A DNA stretch of 64,000 nt, from contig OY744608.1 in assembly GCA_963556255.1 (NCBI GenBank), positions 26,791,420 through 26,855,419 of the forward strand, written 5' to 3'. Positions 46,712 to 62,500 of this stretch are shown here, piece by piece. Made by a program: the position numbers and the translations under genes. The stretch is from Allolobophora icterica. Lineage: Eukaryota > Annelida > Clitellata > Crassiclitellata > Lumbricidae. The first letter of the stretch is position 1. Each line of letters begins with the position of its first letter. Under the pieces are notes generated by a model that had not been told where the DNA came from, ran no database searches, and saw nothing but the letters and a program-made list of their open reading frames with translations.

Positions 46712-49340
46712 ATAAGCATTGTTTGCTGCTCGCACTCATTAAGGCGTTTCTGAGTGGCACGTTGTGCTTACTGTTGCCCAGCGATTAACACTAAACTCGG
46801 TTAAACAAAAGTTTTACTCTGGTTTCCTGTCTTTCACCTTTAAACAATTTGCACTGCATGTATGCAATCGTCTCCTTACCTGGTTGCACTTTTAATATCC
46901 AATGTGCACTGAATGTACAATCGTTTCTTTACCTGGCCGAGACTTGTATTTCTGAGTGGCAAGGCTCCGAATAAGGCTAGCTCTCTTAGTAAATATGAAC
47001 AGGAGGCCTATTTTCTACTCCACATTGATGTCATTACTAAGAGTGTTGCATTTTAGACATCATTTTCTCGTCAACTTAACTATTGACTACCGGGTACTTA
47101 GAATATGTTCACTCACTATTCAGTTGGCCATTCACTGCTGTGGTTCGTACACAGACGAGTCTTCCACATGCATGTAGTGCAAGCATCGTCACCAGTGATA
47201 TCAAAAGCCTATAAAGCCCGCTATTGCAATGGGTCTGCTGATGCTGTGTGTCAGATGCTGTACCTGGGATTCCTGTGATTGTGCGCATGCAAATGATCCT
47301 TTGATCTCAGGACTACACTTCAGAGGAGTTCTACAGAGTCGTGTAAACAAGTGCTCTCTTGAAGTTCATACAGCGCAAATAAAAACCTCTGACCAAAAAC
47401 TAATTACTAATAAATATTTAAATATTTCTCAGGGCTTTTCACCTCAACTTGAAGCTAATTCAATAATGAAATCTTTACTTTCCCATAACTTATCTTTGAC
47501 CAGTACAGTAACTCAAACTTCTCAGGAAGCTAGGTTTTATGATTTTTTGTTTATCCAGAAGAATGGCATGCCTAGTACTCATGCCATCAACCTGTCATTA
47601 AGAAGGATATGAAAAGAAAGTTGCGATTGTAAGAAAAGCTTCCAGATTTTAAAATTTACATGTTATCCCCACGCTCTAGAGACCCTTGCCCTTCCAATGA
47701 CAATAGTCATTAAAATAGTCATGGTTGCACTAGCATATAGAAGGAAAAGTGTTCTATGTTGACTGCCTATTCACTTTAATATGGTTTACCAGTGCCATTT
47801 AGCAATATATACATCTAACTTTATTTTACAAGTTCAAAGCTCGACATTACGAGTGCACAGTATTTTATCAACACATTTTCCTCAAAAACAGATTTCAGAT
47901 TCTTGGTTAATTCTAGAGCAGGGTCTTCCTTTGACAACACACGTCTGAACTCACTATGCATTCAGCTGACTTTCTTTTAGATAAAGGCTGTCACAAGATG
48001 TGGTTCAAGTGGTCAAGACAGACTTAAAACGCAGAACTTTTATACTATAACAGTTGCAAATAATCGACATTCTGACAAAACTGGTTTAACAAAACCGATG
48101 TTATTTCAATAAAACAAAATTCTACAAAAAAATCAGTGTGATACTGCCACATAAAATGTAGGTTGATCTATATATCCTGGATATATATATATCAATCTAT
48201 ATGTATATATAATGCAGAATATTACATATATATACATATCCACATAATTCATTCAGTACTCAACACCATGTGTGACATTTATGGTAATTTGTGTATAGAT
48301 TTTCCAATTTGTGATAAGCTGTCAATGGTAGTGGTGGGTATTAAACAAAAATTGGCAGAGATATGAAAAAGAACATTATTATTTCTGCATGCCAACATTC
48401 AACAACAACAGTCTATAAATATGCAAACCAACTGACACACACACCAGTACCTACACGCTCAGTACAGTATTTGCTAGTAGAAAATCAACAAGGCCATGTT
48501 TTGCATACACACTTCACATATGCAAATAACTGTAAACACACATATGCCAATACACATACAATGTTACACATATACATTCACACAAAAGTAAATGTATCAC
48601 CGAAGTTTCTGTCATTACATAGATACATTCCGTCAATAGTTGTTACTTCATGGCATTTCACCCGCTCCCACTAATATCATATTTCTGCATAACTCAAAGT
48701 CATAAATTATCCATAAATTATCCATCTCTAAACAGAGACTTCCTATTGAAATCACCTACACTTGTTCCAGTCATGGCAAAAATGATTCTGGCTCAAATTT
48801 TGCTTCAACAGATTGGACAGTTTTATACTGTACACTTCACACGACAGTACTCTTTCAAAGCCGATATTTCAATGGACATCCCTCCGTTGCCTCTGGTGTG
48901 CTAAATATGTATGTATATTAGGATCAACATGCAACTATATAAACATATTCATTTACATAAAAGGAAAATATAAACCGCAAATCAGACATAAACATAAATA
49001 CTATTGTAAAGAATTATACAGAGGCCACACAATGCACATATATATATGTATGTACATATACTTACTATGTGTATACTATATACATGCATTTCAGCGAATG
49101 CATTGGTATGTAGTGCAAGGTGAAACATAGAGTGAACCGAATACACAATCTTCTGAAAGCATATAAGAGGCTTCGAAATATACAGAAACATGATAACAGA
49201 AGCAGAGTAAGATACAGATTGGCCACAAACTGCCACTTATACAAACTGTGCCAAGAACAATTTTGAGACCAAAACAGAATTTGAAGACCGTGTAACACCT
49301 AGCAGATGACCAACTGTACCGTATATTGTATGAGAAAGAC
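46712..49340. other. No gene recognised; region beyond the 3' end of BIRC6
   Basis: AT-rich, with TA-rich microsatellite-like stretches (48160-48240, 49040-49080). A 127-codon plus ORF at 47229-47612 matches no family I know. Part may be BIRC6 3' UTR if a distal poly(A) site is used. Confidence 0.5.
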
Positions 49341-49380
49341 CATTGTTTATTTTGCTAAAAATCAGGCGTATCATTTGTTA

Positions 49381-49572
49381 TTATGTATTTGTTGGTGTGG
49401 TTTGGGGCGAGCCTGTATCAACGTCAGATGACACCTGTGGTGGTGGTTGTGGCGATGGCGGGGAAGCACTGGTTGTCGTTTCTTCAAAGAATGGTGCAGA
49501 TTCCTGGAAGGGTGCTGCGTCTGTAGGGGGCTTCAGTTTTGAGAGTTCTTCCTTCAACTGACTGTAGTGTCT
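49381..49572 (-). CDS. BIRC6: BIRC6 terminal coding exon and stop
   Basis: Reads [16 protein letters not shown], then a Ser/Thr/Pro-rich tail ending TTPTNT and TAA (49381-49383). The acceptor is TTTTTAG above 49572. An AATAAA (complement of 49346-49351) lies about 30 nt past the stop. That would be an unusually short 3' UTR, so a later poly(A) site is likely. Confidence 0.9.
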   Translation of the reverse strand, partial: RHYSQLKEELSKLKPPTDAAPFQESAPFFEETTTSASPPSPQPPPQVSSDVDTGSPQTTPTNT

Positions 49573-52500
49573 CTAAAAAGTCAACATTACCACCACGTAA
49601 CTCATCAAAATATTTCACACTGACATCTATTAATTATGGTTTCTCTACCAACTGTTCCTTGCTCTGCCTTCAACTGCCAACAGCTAAAGACCATTTTATT
49701 TCAAAGCAATAAAGTGTTTTTAAGTCAAAAGTATCAATGAAAAGTGTATGAACAGATTATGAGTCACACTAAAACAGGAATAAGGTTTAATGGCCAGTAC
49801 AGTACCACAGCACAAGAACAATGGCTGCAAAAGCAAAGGAAACACATAACACATTGAGACCAACAGACAAAGCAGCTGACCTTGAGAGCAAGGCTGCTAT
49901 GCGCAATGCTTCTTCCGACTCTCTTGTCACTGCTGTACGATTCCAGGTCAGTCATCCACTCCTCCACCTGCGACAGAATCTCGTTCTTCTTCAGCCAAAA
50001 GTGCCACTGTATGACCTGCATCAATCAGTCATCCAAATACTATTAATGAAGCACATCATACAGCAATTAATGAGTCAACACAAGAACGTACATAAATAAA
50101 GTACACTTCACTAATTAGTGACTCTTAATGAGATAAGCTAGCATGTAAATAAATTCAAAATTCTCCATATATGCAAATCTGCACAAACCATATGTAATAA
50201 TTATGCAAATCTCCTGTAAGCTGCACATCAGTTAGGCCATGTAAGGGACATAGAAAAGGATACAAATCCTTTCTGCTCACAAAAAAGCTGCATACAATAT
50301 GTTGCATATGGTCATAAAAGCTGCATGCAGCATCACCTCTGGATGAGCTTGAAAAATATAGGCTCAGCTCTTTCTAGCACGTGGCGTAGGTTGGAATGAA
50401 GAAGTCAGAACCAAGATGATATAGTGAAGGCTGACTGTTCAAAAATCAACTTTGGTCAACACAGCAAATGGCCGGTAGCAGATATAAAGGAAGGTATATA
50501 TGCCATGGCATTTAGTTCCGCAGAAACGACAGAGTAAAAAACAGTAATGCCAACCGATTTGAAGCAGGCAGGTGGGTTCCTCAGCATCTCAAGCATTGCC
50601 CACTTGACGGTGGCTTGTCGAATGTTTGCATCGTATTCTCTAGAGCTGGCTGTGCCTGAAGGAGTGCCACGTGATCGTTCGTAGCCTGGTTCGTTGAAGT
50701 ACGGCTCAGAGACCAGGATGAGAGACTGTATGGAGACGAGAACCTTCAAAGTAAACAACAGAAACATTCCATATAAACAAAAATACATGCATCTTACAGA
50801 TGACTCTTAATCAGATAAGCTAGCATGCAAATAAATTCAATTACTGCAATGGAAAGGAACTAATTGACGGGTTGACAAGTCGCCCTGGAGCCACCCTTGC
50901 TCCGACCATGCTCTCTTGACCCGTGTCATTCCATTCATCTACACCTCACCACTTGTTACCTATACCACTTAACTAGGCTGGAAAAAGCTAAATCGGGAGA
51001 CCTTCCGCCTTTGTCTCGGTGACAGTCTACTTTCCTACATAACTTCTGAAGAGAATCTCTCCAATGACGTGCTGTTCGACCTCTACACCATCACTCTTTG
51101 CTTCATCATTGACAATCTTCTTCATCTGCACTCTGCCCACTCACGCATTAGTCTGACCACATCCTGGTTCGACTCAGAATGCAGAGCTACCCGCAGAGTG
51201 GTTGGATGCACCGAGTGGTTCTACAGGCGACCTCGCCAAATGGATCCGGTTTCTTTGTGACAAATACATCTTTTTTCAGGGCAGCATCATTGGAAGGATC
51301 AAATTGCTCATCATTCAGGCGATAGCCGTCAGCCCTGGAATGACCTTTCCTCCATGCTTGACCATTAGTACCTGCAGAGAACCCAACTTTCACTGCCGAC
51401 ATATACATGCGCTACCTGGACGAGAGAAGGTTGCCGAGTGCTAAAAAGGGCTTCTGGCTATTGACATGATTATCGTTTTGGTGCACCATCCATCAGTTGA
51501 AGCCTAGTGCATTAGACACTGAATGATAGACGTTACGAAGTAATAAAGTAATAAAAAGTAAGTAGTCTGACCTGGAGAAAACTCGAAGTTTGGGAGTTCC
51601 ACTTCTCTTCTGGTCGTCCATGCCAAGTGTTCAGGATACTAAGACAAACCTAACAATGACCAACAAACACTGACTATATGACATAAGCCAATGTATAATC
51701 ACTAAATTGGCATAAAACAAGTTCAGCACATAATATCAAATATCCTTATTAAATATCAAGTATCTATTATTTAATGCTGTCCGTTTTCCTTTAACTAAGT
51801 TATTTGACTAAGTAAATAACTTTGGTCTATCTCCTGAACTCAGATGCTGGTTCTGCACTTAAGATCCTCCACTCATGCCTTTAATGACCTATTCAATGTC
51901 ACCAGAGGCAAGTAATAAATAAGCAAATACCTTACTTCACTTCATCAAACTACAGTCACATCTAAAGCAGCAAGCAAACACGGCTTGATATGACATATCT
52001 AAACCATTCCGAGAAAATGAATTGGTATGTCTTCTCCAGGCATGAAACAACTTTTCAGATTCCATTTAAAAGTCTGACAGAGCTTAGAAGTACAAAAGAT
52101 GTATATGTCTGGACCTTTTCTATACAAGTCACGTGAGACTGACTGAAGATACAAATTCTGTTACTCTAGAAACAACACATTAAATTGCTAATATTGGGCC
52201 TAGGGCCTCCATCAGATTTAAAATTAAGCCCTTTAACATTTTAATGACGAAAGTGCACTAAAAGTGACGGAGAAACCAATGCAGCTTAAAGTGTTAACAA
52301 ATACACTCATTTTCAATCACCTCATAATACTGTATACATAAAATTTAGTGCATTGGCCTATTTGTCACAAAGGTAAAGATCAAGATGATGCATCTCATCA
52401 GCACCCTTCAGACACCCTTAACAAGTACTATCCAGCTACATACATAAGATATAAACTACGTTCAAACGCTGCCCATAAAAATGCCAGTTTCAAGTTCTCA

Positions 52501-55500
52501 CACTAATGCTGATAAATTAGCCACTTCATTAAATATAAAATTCACAATGGAATTAATTGATTTACCTTTCCATCATTATATAGATTTGGGTTGAAACGAA
52601 CTGTGTGATTCCCTGTCGTCTCAAGGTTGATGAGAGGCGGGGAGTTCGGGTAGTCAGTTGGAAAGTATACGTCAAACTCAAAGCATCCATTGCCATATGG
52701 AGTGTCCGCTGGACCAGTCATCATAACCTGAAACCATTTCAGTGCATGACTGATGTACATAAACAAGTCTATATAGTGACAATGATCAATCAATCAATCA
52801 ATCAATTTTTCATTTATTACTAATACAAGCTGTCAGAACGCAAGTTGAATACACTAAATGGTTGCACTAAGGAAACAGAACATGACTGCCATCGTAGAAT
52901 GGTTGAAACTGAGCACTTTGATACACACAGCTGCCTGCTGTTGCTACATCAACATACCTTCATGACGTCTAGTCTCTCCTCATCACAGCGCACAAAGACG
53001 CTGCTGCTGGCTGACAGTGGCAGCGAGGTCGACAGGGTGACTGCTTCCTGAGCCAGGCGCCTGGCTCTTGCAGCATTGCTCACATCTCCAGCGGCTTTCA
53101 CGTTCGATTCATAGTGATGCGGCACGGCAAACTGCACAACGTTGTTATCATCCGTCACCATCTTGAAGGTATCTATGGTTCCATCATAACAGAACAATAA
53201 GCCATCCGAAGATTATAATCTAAAAACATCTACACTATTAATCAAATAATTTTGGCTGAGAAACTGTTTCAGTGAAAGAAGAAACGAATCGCAGAACGCA
53301 CAATTCATGTTTTGTAACACTACCCATTTCTGTAGCATACGCTACAAGCTGAGACTTTGGAAACAGCTGTTTGCCACGTAAAGAAAACTGTATGGCAGAT
53401 CTTGATATGGTTCCCAGAGAGTGTCATAATTAGTTCTGGTGTATTTACCAAACTGGAGTTGCTTGATGATGCTCATGTATCGTTCCTCTTCTGAGTGATT
53501 CATTCGACCGATCATCGCAAGTGATTGCTCACACCTTTTATCCTCAGAAATCTCGTTATCTGTTCAACAGATAAACAATCGCTCAGTACTGGCAACTATA
53601 AAAAAAGTACAATAAACAAATGCATACATGCACCCAGCTTTTTTTACTCCAAATAAATAATCAGGAAGTAGTGTTGCACACGACATGATTCCAGAGGAGA
53701 CAAAAACCACATCTGGTCACTAGTTAGCATTTGGAGCCACAGCTAAACCTAAATACAGTATAACAAAATGTCTACAACATATACAAACATGCATCAGTTA
53801 TGGAGTATTGTTAAGTAGTAAATTCATAAATGCATCAGATGACGAGTAAAGTCTTAAATTAATCCAGCTCAAAGCTCTTTAAACAAGCTGTTTTTTTACA
53901 ACTGGCAACACTATGAATTCAACGAACAAATGAGAACGCACTTGATTTCTCCGAAACCTTCTCAACAGCCGCACTGACAATCTGTGCCGTCTTCTGAATG
54001 TCCGGTATGAGCAGAGCCAATCCCTCTGATTCATCATCATCTGCCTTACCGGTCGACTTCACCTTTTGTCTGTTTCCTCTGAAACCACAGTACATATATA
54101 CATCAGCTGGTGGAAAACAGTGCCCATCCCACTATACGATTCCTTCTAGATGAAAAGCAACAGCTACCTTCATTTGTTTTAACAAGTCTGAAGTGGTAAA
54201 AGTTTCTGAGACATAGCACTGCAATTACTTACTTAAGACGACTGGCGTAGGTGTCGACGCACTGCTTCATTTTGTCCAACAGGCTGCTGACAGATGCAGC
54301 GAAGTCGTCGTCCTTGTCTAGCGGAAGAAGCAAAGGCACCAACAGCGGACAGACAGCCATTGCTCGTAGCAATTCCAACAAGGCACGATACAATGGCACA
54401 TGGCATGCCATGTCCAACACTGAAATCAATCAATTGACCATCCAATCAACCAAACACTCAATCACAATCACCTGACCAATCAATTAACCAACCACTAAAC
54501 TAACCAATCACAATCAATCAACAAAAAAATATACACAGATATTTCAGATTAGCATCAATGATTAAATATTCAGCATAAGTAAAACTTTAGATCATATGAA
54601 TATATAAGAACATTTAAATTATCTAAATAATGTATATATGTAAAATTAACAGATAAACCAACCAAAAATCAACTTCAGTGTAACAAATTGAATATAACAA
54701 ATTGCAATGAGATTATTTTCCCACTGCACTTGGTAAGTCTTGGTTGCATCTGACTTATTCTTTGAAAATTAATTTAATTATAATTAACACTGACCAGAGT
54801 CATTTCTGAGGTAGGACGACAGTGCTGGCACCAAACATGACTGACTCAACAGTTCTGGCAGAAGTGGAGGCAAAGGACTCGAATCTGTCTGGATCCTATC
54901 ATCATCACCTTCATCTCCCAAGACGACACTGGACTCAGCAGCAACAAATGAATTGGCCACCAGTCCACCAGGATTGATGTAACTGGCCAATACCTGAAAA
55001 CCAGTCCAGAACTATACAGAAGTGTCTCCTCTGCAGTCTATGTCTAGCAGCTGTCTTTCTATTTTTCCTCTCTTTACCACTAATAATGAATATCATTTGA
55101 CGACACAAGTACCATGCCAACCAAGGATATCTAACAAAAAAGCATTTACAGTTCAAGTTTCCTCTTAAAACATTCAAGCTGTAATATAAACACATATACA
55201 TAGTCAATATTTTGGATGTTCTAAATCCTTTAAAAACAAGACGGCACTAACAGCAACTGGGAAAACAATACAAGTCATCGTTAAAGTGTAAAAGGCACTA
55301 TATAAATACCTTGATACAAACATACATACACACAAACATGTATATTCTACTAATGTTTTTATGTACATACATTTAAACCATCGAAATTCCAATTATAAAG
55401 TGAGTCTAATGTTTCTGTATGTACTAAACAAACCTGTAGAAGACAGGTCACATGTTCCTCTTCGCTCTTCTGCCGCAGTAGAGCATGTTCTGCATCCCAG

Positions 55501-56534
55501 CTGGACGTCGTTGAACCGGTTCCAAACCCTGTTCCTTTGGCCCAGTAGTTCTGCGACTTCTCCTCCGTTGTGTTTTTCTGTTGAGTACTTGTTGAGGGAA
55601 CAGTTTGTGTAGCCTGCATTGCTGCCTTGATGATCTGTAAGAAGCAGTAAATCAGTCAAAACAACCACTTAGTCAACAATTAATATTAATACCAATAATA
55701 TTGTTACCTGTCTCAGCACTGTAAGCTACAAGCCCTCAACATCATATTATGACAATTGTGACCGAGTCTAACATAACCTGGCCTAAGTCAGAAATTCATT
55801 ATGTGAGAAATGCACAAGACAGCAATTATGAATAATTTAGGTACAAAATGGTTCTGCATAATTTCCACAAAGATGCTAAATATATCACCCAAAAAGACTT
55901 TGAAATACAGGCCATAACTAATTTTGTATACAAACACCTATTTAACTTACACAAGACAGCAAAATTATTATAACCTAACTTTTGAGTTTTTGAAATTATT
56001 CATTTGGAGATGTACAGTACGTATCAAATACTTTTGTAACTTTACCGAATGAGATAAAGATATGAAGTTTTCACCAAACTACTCAGCACTCCAGCCTAAC
56101 TCAATTTACATAAGAACAAATACAATTATAAATTGTAACAATGACATAACTTTCATGGCATATTCCAGAAATACAAAATGCACTGCAAGACTAAAAACAT
56201 AAAATTCAGGTCATCATATAGAAGTAAACAATAATACTTTTAGGAGGCAACAAACAGCCAAGAATATTTGGAACAATGAAGTACTTACATCTTGGTAGAA
56301 TCCAGGAATCTGTTGTCTTGGTGCATGATGGCCTAGGACGGACAGACACGCGAGTATCAGGTGAATGGCACCTATCTCGAGTGTCATCCTTCGCAGCATG
56401 ACACCATCATCAGTTGTCAGAGGCATCGAATCAAACAGTGACTTAAGAACGTTGAATGGCAGTGATGGCAGAGCAGGAGCAATCATTGAAGTCAGTATGT
56501 GACCTACAGTAGATGCAAAACACAACTTATTATG

Positions 56535-56588
<54 letters not shown>

Positions 56589-59500
56589 ATTATTATTCAG
56601 CTTCTTAGAACTACAGTATTACGAATCTTTACAAATACAAAAAAAACTATTTTAATTTAACATTTTATGATGGCAAAGCACTGCTATTATTTCAACTGAC
56701 AGCTTTTAGTAATGATCAAACGAGTCACTATTGGCAACAATGTGAATAAAGGTAGAGTTAAGGAAATAGGTAAAGGCAATACATTTGTTATCACATCTCT
56801 ACAGAAACTCCTCAAAAGCACGGTCTTCGAATTTCAAGGACTCGTCCACAGAAGAGCATACATAATCACAGTTATCCACACACAGGACACATTTTTAAAC
56901 TTTCCAAATATGAACTGGTATTGTTTTGCTTGACATCATTGTGCTTACACCCGTCTAAACATGTCTATGATTCAATGGCATCGTGCCTGGGCAAAACCTG
57001 CGGTTACGCAATCATTTCCAAAAAACATTCTGCTGTTGGTGCCATGCAGCATCAACTAAAACTAAGCTCACAAGTCCTAAATATTTACAACAAAAAAGCA
57101 GAAAGTACAAAAGTGCAACACACTGAGTATAGGTTGGAGTAGCATACACTTACCACCTTCTCCATCATCGGTGACGCCCAGGACAAGTCGCAGAAGACAT
57201 TGCGCTTTCCGTTTGTCCTTCAGCAATACTTCTGCATAGCCAGGTAAACGCAGAAAGAGGCCAAAGGCCACGAGGGAGTGTGGAGGTATCGACTGGACCT
57301 GAGTAGCGGAAATTGAAGCAGGTTTGTGCTGCACAGGAGGGCTAGGAGGCATCGCAGGTTCATAAATCTCCTGAAACATAATCCACATTTTAACTTGTAT
57401 TAATTAATTTAAAACAATGTGCAAACACATAAGTACAGTTTGATCTCTAACATTTACTGCCATGCAAAATCTAGTCATGTGACATCATCCAATGCACAAC
57501 ACATCAACAGTTTGTGACATGTTAGCTGAACTATATAACATGATAGCTGATTCGTGTGACAAGGTAGTGGACTACTTGAGCCCATGCGGTTACTACACAG
57601 AAACCTTGAGCAAGTCTTAACTGCATAAAAGCTTATCATCACTGACCAATGCATGTCTTTACACAATGGCACCACATAAAAAATAAACACATGCTGCAAA
57701 TCTAACCACAAACTCACAAAAACTTTAAAACATAAGACCGAATCAGATAGTTTCACTAGTTGGAGATAATGATAAAACTGCAAATATTGCAGTTTATATG
57801 AGGTTCTTACATGGGTCTCAATAAATTACTGAACCATCATGGAGCATCACAAACCTCATAAATGTCTTCAGATGATTCGACTGTGACCCAGTCATGACCT
57901 ATGCCACCAGGAACTGTAGAATCTTTGGTCACCTCAGCTGGGGTTGTCTGGCGACTGAATTCTGGGTAGAGAAGAGGCAAGTGCTCAGCCAGCAAGGCCA
58001 AACCTCCAATGCTGGAGAACACCTGCAAAGCGGAAGTGAAATTTGGTGTTTGCAAGAGCACAGCACTCGGAATGGTTGAGGTGCTGCTCTCTGGACCAAT
58101 TTCTGGTACAGTTTCTGTCATTTAAATAAAGTAAAAAATAACTGTAACACTAAGACATGAAGTAAACAGAAAAGCAAACAGTATCATAACATATACATAT
58201 AATTGATCTACACTGGTAATATCACAATTCAACCAATTTAAACAACCCAATAACCTCAAAGGAATGATGCAACAAGTCTTCATTAAAATGCATTTTAAAC
58301 GTGCTTTGATGTTCCCAAAAGGACACACATGATAGATCTATAATTACACTCATTTCTAATCGTACACAGTAAAAGCGAGCAGAAGCTACCAACCGAGGCC
58401 ACTGCGTCCGATTCGACTTTCGTCAGTGGTACCATCCGCTGTTCGAGGGGAGTGTTTCAGCAACAGATTGATGAACGTCTGACCATGAGCAACACCTTGC
58501 TCATACAGAATTGACAGCAACTGTGACATGTTCAGTTCAGATGGCAGAGGCTGATCTGCATAGCAAACAATTTTGAAGAAATATCAATCATGATATGTAT
58601 AACTCAACTGTCATATTACTCTTCAACAGAGCACTTCTCAACAATAGCAGAAAAACATTATATGCAACAGCATTAAAACAAGCATATAACTAACGAAAGG
58701 GCAAGTACAACAATCGCCGCTTTTGATAAACAAACATCTCGGTCTTGTTTGCAATAACTCAAATCCACAAAGAACAAATACAGACCCCTGTAGAACACGT
58801 AGAACTCAAAATGTTTGAGCTATATAGCTTTTATTCTCCAACATATGCACTAGAGGCAGATTAAAAAAGATTATGACTGCCCAAACTAAAATACTTCCCA
58901 GGAAGCAGCAGCTTAATCATTTCCAAATCAATGCCATGCAACTCCAATGGTTGATCATCATTTCCTCTAGAAATCCTGCTAATGCTTTGTAGATGACTGT
59001 GACCTGTTCTTTGCAATCTCCTGCATCTGCCTGATTTGCCCATCCTTTGTGGCTCCCTAACAGGGTGATTGTGTACAGTAGTCTAGGACTTCCATGGCAC
59101 ACCATAGGGCTGTTGCTATGGTGGTTCTTAGCTGAGAAATTACCTTCCTCTTAATTGTTCAAACTCATGTAACTGCAGCTAGCAAGCATGTTGCAGTTTG
59201 CTGTTCCAAAAATTGTCTATTTCTGCAGGCCTCTTACACTGGAAGTGCCTAAGAATACTGGCAGGTTAACTCAAAACCAGGCACTAAATAAATCTGCTGA
59301 TCAACTAAACCAACTGACACTGAATGCACAGCAAATCAATAAATCAAAACACCATTAATTGGATTAATTCATCCTGCTTTTTTCCAGAAAGCACATGGCA
59401 GTCCTATGAGCCAACTGCCTGCCTCACCTGGAAGTGACAAATGATAGAGCGCCATCACAGGTACTGAAGCTGGGGTACCAGCGCGATCACCAGACCGTGT

Positions 59501-62500
59501 CCCTAGTCGGCTTGGTGGTCTCTGCATCGCATCTTTATCACGCTTTTCTTTTGCTTTTAAACCTAGCATTAAATCAACAGCTGATCTAAACTCAGTCTAA
59601 AACAGAAACTTAATTAATTGACCAACAAATAAAGATGCAAAATAATCAACTTTCTGAAACCGGAACGAGTACAAAGTATTTCAATTTGGTAAACGCAATA
59701 CTCAAACATGTCGAAGAAAGTAACGTAAACAAATGTGAACACTCTGTACGTAACTGCAATATTAGTCAGATGAAAAATGATATGAACAAATTCAGAAAGA
59801 CAGGGCTTAATGAGCTGCTAGTTGCTAACCGGCAAGAGCTGATATCTGGTCAATGACTTCAATGCCAAGTTCACTGGCATCCTTCTTCATTTCCTCCACC
59901 ACTTTCTCCTGATCTTCAAGAACTTGTGCTGATGCTAGTGACTGAGTTTCTGAAACCAAAGATAACAACAATGTAATTTCAATTAACATATCAAACCCAT
60001 TACACAATTCACCAGAAAGGCTGTGAAACCACTGTTAAAGAACTGTCAGTTGGACAGCTCCTCACAGTGAATCTCTGTCATTACTCTAAATGCACGTCTA
60101 AGTAAATTAAATTATACTTTTTACACTTTCTTAGACTCTGGTAGCTATTGCTCAAAATCACTTGTCATTTACTGTGGTGTGCGTAACATGGAAGATACAA
60201 TGGCACATCCAGATCACAATTTCTAGCCACAATACTGTAGTAATTTTAAGCTACTATTTTAACCCAGTCCCCACAAAAGTATCAAGTTGCATCAAATTAT
60301 AACTGCAGCAACAGTCACAAAAACAAATTTGTTGTTAACATATTGAAGCTGAAGAATTCAGTAATAACCAGAGATCTTTGATAGAATCTCTCCACATGTT
60401 GCCTGAAGACTGACAACAATTGTACGGTATCTGTGCCCCACACCAAAACGTGGATGTTGTATTGTGAGGGGTACACCAGCTGGACCACCCTTGTACATCT
60501 GAGACTGGGAACTTATGCAGACAAGCAGCTTCTCATCTTCAAGTAGGACCTGGAGGAATAGGCGGCGAAGAAAACCAGGAAGTGGTGATGGACAGCCTGT
60601 AAGAACAAGGACGACAAATTCAAATTATGCTCCCAATGAATACAACTCAACAAAGCATCTTAATATAATTCAAGTAAGACTATAATATTACGTTTTTAAA
60701 CCTGTCTGCTTCATACTGCTTTCTTCATACTGCTTTCTAATAAATAAATGGAAATAATTGTACTGCACGCCTCTATAATGGCATATTCACACAGCAGCTA
60801 CACTAATGAAGAGCACTTTTGAAACATAAGCTGTAACACTGCTTAACTTAAGAAGCCAGTGTTCTTGATATAAAGTTGTATACACTTTGGTACGCAAAAC
60901 ACGGAACACTCAGATGTTGTAGGAGTTAATCAAATGACATTTTATAATACAACAGATGCTTTTTAAGTTTTTTGGAGCCAAGACTTAAGTCACATTAGCT
61001 AACTTTCAAGACAAATATATATTGTTCAAAGCCATTTACTGACTAGTGCATGACTAGCTCTGCCTGAGCAAATAATTTTCAGGATATTTATAGATTGTTC
61101 AAGCCTTTACTGAATCAGCAACAACAACAAATTACAAAACGTTTATGCTGGTGCTCAAAATGTTGACTCCAAAAGAACACCAGTCCCATTACACACTGAT
61201 TTACCCAATTATTATACATTTCAGACGCCCTTTAAAAAAATGAAGTACTTTACATAATAGGTTTTACTTTACATAATAAATTACTTTACAATGATAGGTT
61301 AGTGATGAAAGGGTTATTTTACACAATATTAGAACAGTAAGTTTGAAGATTTGAGCAAAAACACTAGCTGCTGAGCATAAGCGAATACAACACATGTTGA
61401 ATGGAAGAAAATTTTACCTCTAGAGCCACTGTCATACGACTGTATCACATTGTGTAAGACAAGACTGAACTGGAGTTGGTTCTCAGCATGACACGAAATG
61501 ACCTTGCTGAAGAAGTTGATTGCAGCCGTTTCGATAGCACTGCGTTGTTCGTTTGTCATTGCCTAGTAATAGTCATTTGACAAATGTCTTAAGAATGTGT
61601 AAGAACATTCCCCCATAGGACAAATTAATATATAATTTTAAGAATATAATCTTTTCGAATTTTTTCGCGTACCACTTAGCAACAACTGGCATACCACCAT
61701 TTGAAATCGATGGCTAAAGTACAGAGCAGACAATGATATTAGTTATGAGCATGAAAAGTGAAGTGGTCATAGAAAAGGTTTCACCAAGTGCAAGCAAAAA
61801 TTAAGGTGACCGACAGATAGTGAGTGATCAGCTCCTTACATGATCATATGCACACACAACATCAACTGCTAATAAATACATGATTCACAAAGCTTTCATA
61901 TGAAATAAATAATACAGCTACTGTAGCATAACAAATACACTGACAATGTTTTAGATCGAATGTTTTGTTGCAATGGGCCAAATGCATTACAAGTGGTAAA
62001 TATTTCCAGATGGAAATAACCAGAGGGAAGTTGCCATAGGGAAAACAGCCATGGAGGAAATACCTCGGGGATGTCCATATACTGTCTTAACAGTAACATG
62101 TCCATGTCAATCTCACCGTTTTCTTTTCACAGCAATACATCACCACTATCACCATTAACTTTAAAAAAATAAATAAGTTGACTTAATTTAAGAAACCTTT
62201 CAAAAACAACAATATAAATCACATTTCTATTAAACAACACCCAATTACAGTTTCCACCATCCTGCTACAGCAACTATGTCTGAACTTAAGAAATCATGAC
62301 ATGAAATGCCAAAAGACAATTTGCTTGAGAGTGTGACTTTCTTGCCTGTTACTTCCAAGTCTCCAAGATGTAGCAACAAGAATTTTAGTGTGAATTACCT
62401 GATGACTTGGTCTGACAAGGACGTAAGTGGAGCTGGTACAAAGTGACTTCAGCAATACACTCCAGAAGATCCGACCATCTGGTCCACCAAGCCAGTCTTT

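Noticed and set aside
47229..47612. 127-codon plus-strand ORF
   Set aside because: No recognisable domain, no flanking splice or poly(A) signals I could support, and no codon pattern beyond chance in AT-rich DNA.
58861..59105. Overlapping minus-strand ORFs in a BIRC6 intron
   Set aside because: They are not needed for phase continuity between 59428 and 58555 and show no BIRC6-like sequence.
62080..62162. Possible small BIRC6 exon between 62399 and 61562
   Set aside because: A segment with acceptor TTTTTAAAG and donor GTGAGA exists and is 42 bp, but it encodes [14 protein letters not shown], unlike BIRC6, and the flanking exons already join in phase 0 without it.
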